This document shows, piece after piece, positions 6,638 to 10,875 of a stretch of 10,875 nt of DNA; within the stretch, counting starts at the first letter, position 1; each line of letters starts with the position of its first letter. Where the stretch lies: NCBI GenBank assembly GCA_003527165.1, contig DPSI01000356.1, forward strand, positions 559 through 11,433, in the 5' to 3' direction. Below the pieces are notes generated by a model. The model saw nothing but the letters and a program-made list of their open reading frames with translations. It searched no databases and was not told the origin of the DNA. The DNA is from Pseudomonas sp. Its GTDB lineage: Bacteria; Pseudomonadota; Gammaproteobacteria; Pseudomonadales; Pseudomonadaceae. The translations under genes were made by a program, and so were the position numbers.

Positions 6638-7405
6638 GTGTCCCCAGTTCTGATTGTAGGATTGGTCATTGCTGGCCTATTCATATTGATAGCAATTGGC
6701 GTCATCAACCAGATCGTCGAAAAAAACAATCTGGAAAAGGCTCGCTTGCGCGCCGAACTCAGCGATCGGATGCGCCGTTGCGCCAACCTCTCCGAGAATT
6801 TTCCAGGTCAGATGATGACCCCCGCGCTCAAACTGCTGCTGACGCGCCTGGAATTGCACCTGGGCGAACGGCTATTGCCACTGGACAAGAAGAACGCCGC
6901 CGTGAGTGCTCGTGTCGATGTGCTGCGTAGCGCCGTTGCCAAGGGCGATGAAATTCCGGTGCAAAACGCGCCGGTAAAGGTAACTACCGAGGCCCAGGCC
7001 AAGGACATTCGCCTATTGCTGGAAGACCTGCACGCTCAGATCATCTGGGCCAACAAGCAGAATCAGCTCGATGCGACTGCCGCCAAACGCTGGATCCAGC
7101 AGATCCAGCGGATGATGGTGATGCTGCATATCGAGTATTTCACCAGTGTTGGCCAGCTGGCCCTGCAGCAAGGCAGCGCGCACAAGGCACGTCTCGCCTT
7201 CGAGCGTGGCATTCAGCATATCCGCAAGCAGGCCAACCCCGCGGATTACCAACCCCAACTGGAACAACTCGAGGCGAGCTACACCCACGCCAATAAGCTC
7301 GAACAGACCCAACAGCAACCGAAGCTTGACGAACCCAGCGAGCTGGCCGAAGGTTTGAAGAGTCTCGAAAGCGAAGATGACTGGAAAAAGAACAACATCT
7401 ACTAG
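6638..7405 (+). CDS. Conserved membrane-anchored protein, unknown function
   Basis: A 255-residue protein that I cannot name, although its look is familiar from Pseudomonas genomes. The start is GTG with AGGAG six bases upstream (6627-6631). Residues 4-24 form one hydrophobic transmembrane anchor (VLIVGLVIAGLFILIAIGVI), followed at once by a charged helix (NQIVEKNNLEKARLRAELSD), so the bulk is probably cytoplasmic. The rest is almost wholly alpha-helical and rich in Leu, Ala, Gln and Glu. Residues about 170-215 (SVGQLALQQGSAHKARLAFERGIQHIRK) read like TPR-type helix pairs. The C-terminus is acidic and hydrophilic (ESEDDWKKNNIY). It is divergent from the tRNA operon. A scaffold or adaptor role is conceivable but unsupported. 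Confidence 0.88.
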   Translation: MSPVLIVGLVIAGLFILIAIGVINQIVEKNNLEKARLRAELSDRMRRCANLSENFPGQMMTPALKLLLTRLELHLGERLLPLDKKNAAVSARVDVLRSAVAKGDEIPVQNAPVKVTTEAQAKDIRLLLEDLHAQIIWANKQNQLDATAAKRWIQQIQRMMVMLHIEYFTSVGQLALQQGSAHKARLAFERGIQHIRKQANPADYQPQLEQLEASYTHANKLEQTQQQPKLDEPSELAEGLKSLESEDDWKKNNIY

Positions 7406-7535
7406 GTTAGGCCGGGACGAATGCAGGCGGTGGCCTGAGCGGCAAGACGCACCTGCGGCCTCGGTGCGTGTACTCGCTCGATATTGATTTCCGCGCGCCC
7501 GGCTGCCTTCATATCTATTGCCGTGGAGAATCTCG

Positions 7536-8219
7536 ATGCCCCTGACCGTGTTCGGTGCGCCATTGTCGCCATTCGTTCGCAAGGTACGCGTCTGTCTGCT
7601 GGAGAAACGCCTGGACTACCAGCTCGAAGTCGTCATGCCGTTCACCCCGCCCGAGTGGTATCTGCAACTCAATCCACTTGGCCGTATCCCGGCCATGAAG
7701 GATGGTGAACTTTGCCTAGCCGACTCCAGTGTGATCTGCCAATACCTCGAAGAGGCCTACGGACAGACCGCTCGACTGTATGGCAACAGTCCGGTAGAGC
7801 GCGCACAGATTCGCTGGCTTGAGAAGTACGCCGACTATGAGCTCGCGCCTTTGACGACGTTCGGCGTTTTCCGTAACCGGATACTAAAGCCAAGCGCGGG
7901 CCACCCGTGCAATGAAGAAAGCGTGCAGGCCGCGCTGAACCAGAAGCTGCCTCCGCACTTCGATTACCTTGAGCGGCAGTTGGGCCAGCAACCTTACTTC
8001 GTTGGGGATCAGCTCTCGATGGCCGACATCGCCCTTACCAGCCAGCTGATCAACATGGAACACGGCGGCGAACTGATCGACGCCGGCCGCTGGCCAGCGC
8101 TGGCGGCGCACTTCGCACGAGTGAAGGCGCTCGCCTCGGTGGAAAGCCTGCTCCCGGGCGAGCAGCGGATGACAGCCAAGCTTATCGAGATGGGCAAGAG
8201 AACGTCCCAGCCCAGCTGA
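7536..8219 (+). CDS. Glutathione S-transferase family protein
   Basis: A 227-residue cytosolic GST-fold protein. The N-terminal thioredoxin-like domain begins MPLTVFGAPLSPFVRKVRVCLLEK, with a probable active-site Ser11 in SPFVRKV. It continues with the NPLGRIPAM segment (cis-Pro) and DSSVICQYL, which normally grips the gamma-glutamyl part of glutathione. The C-terminal helical domain includes GDQLSMADIAL, the conserved N-capping box and Asp. The ATG at 7536 has GGAGA six bases upstream; an earlier in-frame TTG (7518) lacks such a site. It likely conjugates or reduces electrophiles, but the substrate is unknown. It lies 130 bp after the preceding membrane protein gene and converges with the AAA+ ATPase gene across a REP-containing gap. 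SspA-like stress proteins are related, but no rRNA-protein neighbours support that name. Confidence 0.93.
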   Translation: MPLTVFGAPLSPFVRKVRVCLLEKRLDYQLEVVMPFTPPEWYLQLNPLGRIPAMKDGELCLADSSVICQYLEEAYGQTARLYGNSPVERAQIRWLEKYADYELAPLTTFGVFRNRILKPSAGHPCNEESVQAALNQKLPPHFDYLERQLGQQPYFVGDQLSMADIALTSQLINMEHGGELIDAGRWPALAAHFARVKALASVESLLPGEQRMTAKLIEMGKRTSQPS

Positions 8220-8244
8220 CTCTGACGCCGTCCTGCCGGAAAGC

Positions 8245-8325
8245 AAAAGCTTCGCCCCGAGGCGGGCCTCCCACAAGAGCAGCGGGCCGCGCCGGATTTG
8301 TGGAGGCGCGCCCCGCGGCGAATCG
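8245..8325. repeat. Inverted pair of Pseudomonas-type REP sequences
   Basis: REP 1 is on the minus strand (8245-8277, TTGTGGGAGGCCCGCC then TCGGGGCGAAGC). REP 2 is on the plus strand (8297-8325, TTTGTGGAGGCGCGCC then CCGCGGCGAATC). By eye they match at about 24 of 28 aligned positions and each can form a small GC-rich hairpin. The TGTGGGAG...GCGAA pattern is that of Pseudomonas repetitive extragenic palindromes, and the inverted pair is the usual REP doublet. It lies in the gap between the convergent GST and ATPase genes, where it may affect 3' ends of both transcripts. No transposase is nearby. Confidence 0.75.
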
Positions 8326-8387
8326 CCGGCTAATCAAACATACCCTCGGCGTCCGCATGCCAGACACCGGTGAGCCGTACCGCACCC

Positions 8388-9266
8388 TCAAAGCAGGCGA
8401 ATCCCCACCCACTGCCGAGCGAACTGATAGGCGCAGCGGCCGTTGCGATTGCCCCGTGCGGTGGCCCAGCGAATAGCATCCTTCTCCAGGGCCTCATCCC
8501 AGCTCCAGCTGAGCCCGGCCTGTTCAGCCAGCGACCCGATCCAGTGCTGCACCACGTTCAGATAATGTTCCTGACTGAAGGGGTAGAACGACAGCCAAAG
8601 GCCGAAGCGGTCTGACAGCGCAATCTTGTCTTCAACCGCTTCGTTGGGATGCAGTTCGCCGTCGATCATCTGCCAGTTCTCATTGTCGCTCTGGCGCTCA
8701 GGTACGAGATGCCGGCGATTCGACGTGGCATATAGCAGGACGTTTTCCGGCGCCCGCTCCAAGGACCCGTCCAGCACGCTTTTTAGCACGCGGTAGTCGC
8801 CCTCACCCGCCTCGAATGAAAGATCGTCGCAGAACACCACGAAATATTGCGGCTGACCGGCAAGCTGATCGACCACTTTCGGCAGATCAGCCAGATGATC
8901 ACGCTCGATCTCGATCAGGCGCAGGCCTGCCGGCGCATGCTCAGCCAGCAGAGCCCGGATCAACGAGGATTTGCCCGTGCCGCGCGAGCCCCAGAGTAGG
9001 ACATGATTGGCCGGCAGGCCTGAAACGAACTGACGAGTATTGTTCGACAACAGCTCCCGCTGCCGGTCGACGCCGATCAGATCGGTCAGATTCAAATCGA
9101 GCGACACGCTCAAGGGCTGCAGATAGCCGCCCTGCCCCTCGCGGTGCCAGCGTGCGGCCAAGCTACTGGTCCAATCTACTGGCGCACGTGGCGCTGGCAG
9201 CAAAGGCTCCAGACGCGTAATCAGCGCATCGGCGCGCTGCAAAAAGGCTTTCAGCTCGGCTTCCAT
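8388..9266 (-). CDS. AAA+ family ATPase (DUF815 / COG2607 type)
   Basis: A 292-residue cytoplasmic AAA+ ATPase. Walker A GSRGTGKS is at residues 93-100, Walker B with two Asp (FVVFCDDLSF) at about 142-151, and sensor-1-like LLYATSNRR at about 177-185. Conserved family segments are LIGVDRQRELLSNNTRQFVSG before Walker A and LSDRFGLWLSFYPFSQEHYL after sensor 1. The N-terminus (about 1-45) is helical. This fits the DUF815 group of small DnaA/IstB-like ATPases, whose cellular role is not established to my knowledge. The ATG at 9266 has GGAG eight bases upstream. It follows gpx by 66 nt on the same strand, so it may be the third gene of an msrB-gpx-ATPase operon. Confidence 0.9.
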   Translation of the reverse strand: MEAELKAFLQRADALITRLEPLLPAPRAPVDWTSSLAARWHREGQGGYLQPLSVSLDLNLTDLIGVDRQRELLSNNTRQFVSGLPANHVLLWGSRGTGKSSLIRALLAEHAPAGLRLIEIERDHLADLPKVVDQLAGQPQYFVVFCDDLSFEAGEGDYRVLKSVLDGSLERAPENVLLYATSNRRHLVPERQSDNENWQMIDGELHPNEAVEDKIALSDRFGLWLSFYPFSQEHYLNVVQHWIGSLAEQAGLSWSWDEALEKDAIRWATARGNRNGRCAYQFARQWVGIRLL

Positions 9267-9332
9267 TCAAAAGACTCCAACATGTACGGACAGACGCGGC
9301 ACGCGCCATCAGGCTTGTCGCTGCTGTATGGG

Positions 9333-9815
9333 TTAAAGATGGGATTCGATTCGCGCCGCCAACGCGTCCGGCGGCGTCCGCGACGAGAAGCGCTCGATCG
9401 AGCGCCCTTCGTCGGCGACCAGAAACTTGGTGAAGTTCCATTTGATCGCCTTGCTGCCGAGCAGACCCGGCGCCCGTTTTTTTAACTGCACGAAAATCGG
9501 ATGGGCATCGCCGCCATTGACCTGGACCTTGGCAAACAGCGGGAAGCTGACGCCGAAGTTGCGCTCGCAGAAGGTTGCGATCTGCGCCTCGTCACCCGGT
9601 TCCTGGTGACCAAACTGATCACAGGGAAACCCGAGCACCACCAGCCCCTGCTCGCGATAGCGCTGCCAGAGCGCCTCCAACCCTTTGTACTGAGGGGTGA
9701 AGCCACACTGGCTGGCAGTGTTGACTATCAGCAGCACTTTCGCATCGAAATCGGCCAGGGTTTTCTGCTGACCATCAATGGTGACGCAGGGAATCTCGAA
9801 CAGCGGATCGCGCAT
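9333..9815 (-). CDS. Thiol peroxidase of the glutathione peroxidase family
   Basis: A 160-residue cytosolic peroxidase that reduces hydrogen peroxide and organic or lipid hydroperoxides. The catalytic site NTASQCGFTPQY has peroxidatic Cys37 (not selenocysteine). LGFPCDQFGHQEPG supplies Gln67 and KWNFTKFLV supplies Trp126-Asn127, completing the Cys-Gln-Trp-Asn tetrad. Cys83 (ATFCERNFG) is 46 residues after Cys37, the same spacing as yeast Gpx3 Cys36-Cys82, so it is probably an atypical 2-Cys enzyme recharged by thioredoxin rather than glutathione. No signal peptide. It starts 33 nt after the msrB stop and has only a poor ribosome-binding site (GGGAT), so it likely depends on the msrB transcript. 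I recall the same msrB-gpx pairing beside an aminotransferase gene in P. aeruginosa (PA2826-PA2828). Confidence 0.94.
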   Translation of the reverse strand: MRDPLFEIPCVTIDGQQKTLADFDAKVLLIVNTASQCGFTPQYKGLEALWQRYREQGLVVLGFPCDQFGHQEPGDEAQIATFCERNFGVSFPLFAKVQVNGGDAHPIFVQLKKRAPGLLGSKAIKWNFTKFLVADEGRSIERFSSRTPPDALAARIESHL

Positions 9816-9848
9816 GGCGGTATCCCGTTGACGCGTTGCGAAGCGCCT

Positions 9849-10247
9849 TCAGGCGTCGCGCGGCTTGTGAATGAGAGACGCCGAGTTGATGCAGTAGCGC
9901 AGACCGGTCGGCGCCGGCCCATCGGGGAACACATGACCCAGGTGGGCATCGCAGCGAGCGCACTTGACCTCGATACGATGCATGCCGTGACTGAAATCGT
10001 CGAGGCTGGTGATGGCCGTGTCGCTTACGGGTTGAAAGTAGCTCGGCCAGCCGCAGCCGGAATCGAATTTAGCATCCGAGTCGAACAATGGCGCGTCGCA
10101 ACAGGCGCAGTGATAGATGCCTGGCGTCTTGGTGTCGTTGTACTTGCCGGTGAAAGGGCGTTCGGTCGCGCCTAGCCGGCAAACTTGGAATTGCTCGTCG
10201 GAGAGCTCTTCGCGCCAGGTTTCAAGCGGTTTTTCAAGCTTGTCCAT
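9849..10247 (-). CDS. msrB: Peptide-methionine (R)-S-oxide reductase MsrB
   Basis: A 132-residue enzyme that reduces methionine-R-sulfoxide in oxidised proteins, using thioredoxin. Zinc is held by CACC (Cys47, Cys50) and CARC (Cys96, Cys99). The catalytic Cys119 lies in [10 protein letters not shown], and Cys65 in SGCGWPSY is the likely resolving cysteine. [12 protein letters not shown] and [10 protein letters not shown] are further family hallmarks. Length is that of a free-standing MsrB with no MsrA fusion. The ATG at 10247 has GGAGGTG five bases upstream, the best ribosome-binding site in this block. It leads the msrB-gpx pair. The repeat-like element at 10262-10528 begins 3 nt beyond the ribosome-binding site, so the promoter must lie inside or beyond that element. 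Confidence 0.96.
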   Translation of the reverse strand: MDKLEKPLETWREELSDEQFQVCRLGATERPFTGKYNDTKTPGIYHCACCDAPLFDSDAKFDSGCGWPSYFQPVSDTAITSLDDFSHGMHRIEVKCARCDAHLGHVFPDGPAPTGLRYCINSASLIHKPRDA

Positions 10248-10261
10248 CGGTACACCTCCAA

Positions 10262-10528
10262 AGGGTCTGTTTCCGTTTCGGTCGCAAGCCGCGTTGCTGC
10301 GTCAAATCTCGCCAGGCAAGGCGCGGGACGCAGGTAATGGTTGTTCCCTTGCCAAGTCCCGCAAGCCGCATGGCGAGATCTGCCGCGCAACCCGAAGGGC
10401 CGGGCCTGTTTTTGCGCGATGCTGCGTTATTCGTCGTTCATTTGGAACAACCAAACTTCTCTCCTCATGCCTTGCCTCGCGCAAAAACAGCCGCCGGCGC
10501 GGCCGCGAACGAAGCGGGAACAGACCCT
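10262..10528. repeat. 267-bp double-palindrome element with terminal inverted repeats (MITE-like)
   Basis: The ends are imperfect inverted repeats: 10262-10283 (AGGGTCTGTTTCCG...) and 10507-10528 (...CGGGAACAGACCCT) match at 19 of 22 positions by eye. Inside are two palindromic modules. The left (about 10292-10390) pairs ATCTCGCCA (10306-10314) with TGGCGAGAT (10373-10381). The right (10406-10490) pairs CTGTTTTTGCGCGA with TCGCGCAAAAACAG, 14 bp perfect. The modules resemble each other in inverted orientation: AGGCAAGGC and TGGTTGTTCC occur in order in the left module and, reverse-complemented, in the right. There is no open frame of note and no clear target-site duplication. I read it as a non-autonomous or intergenic repeat; the family is unknown to me. 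Confidence 0.6.
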
Positions 10529-10552
10529 CTCTAAAAAAGGCGGATCTGTACC

Positions 10553-10581
10553 TTTTCCGGTGGTCAGGCCGCACGTATGAT
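10553..10581 (+). promoter_or_regulatory. Candidate promoter of alaA
   Basis: TATGAT (10576-10581) matches five of six -10 bases. The hexamer 17 nt upstream, TTTTCC (10553-10558), is a weak -35. A start near 10588 would give a leader of roughly 117 nt before the ATG at 10705. An activator may be needed if this is the real promoter. Confidence 0.3.
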
Positions 10582-10586
10582 GCGGT

Positions 10587-10671
10587 GCTCTTAGACGCCT
10601 AGTCTGGCAGCGGGGTTTCAGGCTGCCAAGGCGCCCGGGTTCATGCCAGACGTCGCCAGTCACTCAAGAGC
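10587..10671 (+). promoter_or_regulatory. Structured leader with alternative hairpins upstream of alaA
   Basis: TGGCAGC (10605-10611) can pair with GCTGCCA (10622-10628). The overlapping GTCTGGCA (10602-10609) can instead pair with TGCCAGAC (10644-10651). The two pairings exclude each other. An outer pair GCTCTT (10587-10592) with AAGAGC (10666-10671) could enclose the second. This layout is attenuator-like but no T-run terminator is visible, and no known riboswitch is recognised. Confidence 0.3.
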
Positions 10672-10704
10672 CTGGCGCACCCTCACTTCGGGACACTCAG
10701 GATC

Positions 10705-10875
10705 ATGCAGGTCAGCAAATCGAACAAGCTCGCCAATGTCTGCTACGACATCCGCGGGCCGGTGCTCAAGCACGCCAAACGCCTGGAAGAGGAAGGCCAT
10801 CGCATCCTCAAGCTGAACATCGGCAATCCAGCGCCGTTCGGTTTCGAAGCCCCCGAGGAAATCCTCCAGGACGTG
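10705..10875 (+). CDS. alaA: Alanine-synthesising aminotransferase AlaA (partial, C-terminus beyond right edge)
   Basis: The first 57 codons of a class I/II PLP-dependent aminotransferase, which transfers the amino group of glutamate to pyruvate to make alanine. The N-terminus MQVSKSNKLANVCYDIRG and then LKLNIGNPAPFGFEAPEEIL are characteristic of the AlaA/YfbQ group: NIGNPAPFGF is near-invariant, while general aspartate aminotransferases have a different sequence there. The PLP-lysine lies outside the window. The ATG at 10705 has only a poor ribosome-binding site (AGGA two bases away, GGGA eleven away), so translation may be inefficient or controlled by the structured leader upstream. It is divergent from msrB, separated by the 267-bp repeat-like element. 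Confidence 0.92.
   Translation, partial: MQVSKSNKLANVCYDIRGPVLKHAKRLEEEGHRILKLNIGNPAPFGFEAPEEILQDV

Noticed and set aside
7447..7469. Perfect 7-bp hairpin ACGCACC/GGTGCGT after the gene ending at 7405
   Set aside because: No T-run follows on either strand, so calling a terminator is not justified; it is worth only a note.
7013..7582. 189-codon open frame on the minus strand opposite the membrane-anchored protein gene
   Set aside because: The plus-strand gene has a strong ribosome-binding site and a sensible membrane anchor; this frame looks like its shadow.
9501..10175. 224-codon open frame on the plus strand opposite msrB and gpx
   Set aside because: It spans two well-defined enzyme genes on the other strand and has no recognisable domain.

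Overview
The window looks like chromosomal DNA from a high-GC gammaproteobacterium of the Pseudomonas/Stutzerimonas type. This is inferred from the DinB, AlaA, MsrB and glutathione peroxidase sequences, from the Pseudomonas-style REP repeats, and from an MSHA pilus cluster. I see no phage, CRISPR or insertion-sequence transposase genes. Most of the window is ordinary core genome; the least explained DNA is a repeat-like element at 10262-10528.

Layout. Bases 1-3506 (minus strand) hold the start of an MSHA-type IV pilus assembly operon, read mshI > mshI2 (pilN-like) > mshJ > mshK > mshL. Stop and start codons overlap at most junctions, and mshL runs off the left edge. These genes build the inner-membrane alignment complex (PilM/N/O/P-like) and the outer-membrane secretin. 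Upstream, 3507-3886 is non-coding, with a candidate promoter and a strong hairpin. Next are dinB (DNA polymerase IV, minus), a divergent small exported protein of unknown function (plus), and a convergent hotdog acyl-CoA thioesterase (minus).

Bases 6043-6527 form a complete minus-strand tRNA operon: a near-consensus promoter with a GC-rich discriminator, tRNA-Glu, tRNA-Ala, a second identical tRNA-Glu, and a Rho-independent terminator. Bases 6638-8219 (plus) carry a conserved membrane-anchored protein of unknown function and a glutathione S-transferase family protein. The convergent gap 8220-8387 contains an inverted pair of REP sequences.

Bases 8388-10247 (minus) read msrB > gpx > AAA+ ATPase (DUF815 type). 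The first two form an oxidative-damage defence pair: methionine sulfoxide reductase B and a thiol peroxidase of the glutathione peroxidase family. Bases 10248-10704 are non-coding. They contain a 267-bp element with imperfect terminal inverted repeats enclosing two related palindromic modules, which abuts the msrB ribosome-binding site, and then a structured leader in front of alaA (alanine aminotransferase, plus), which runs off the right edge.

I did not find a convincing new biological system. The best leads are the double-palindrome element next to msrB, the mutually exclusive hairpins in the alaA leader, the missing conventional dinB start codon, and the small exported acidic/His-containing protein.
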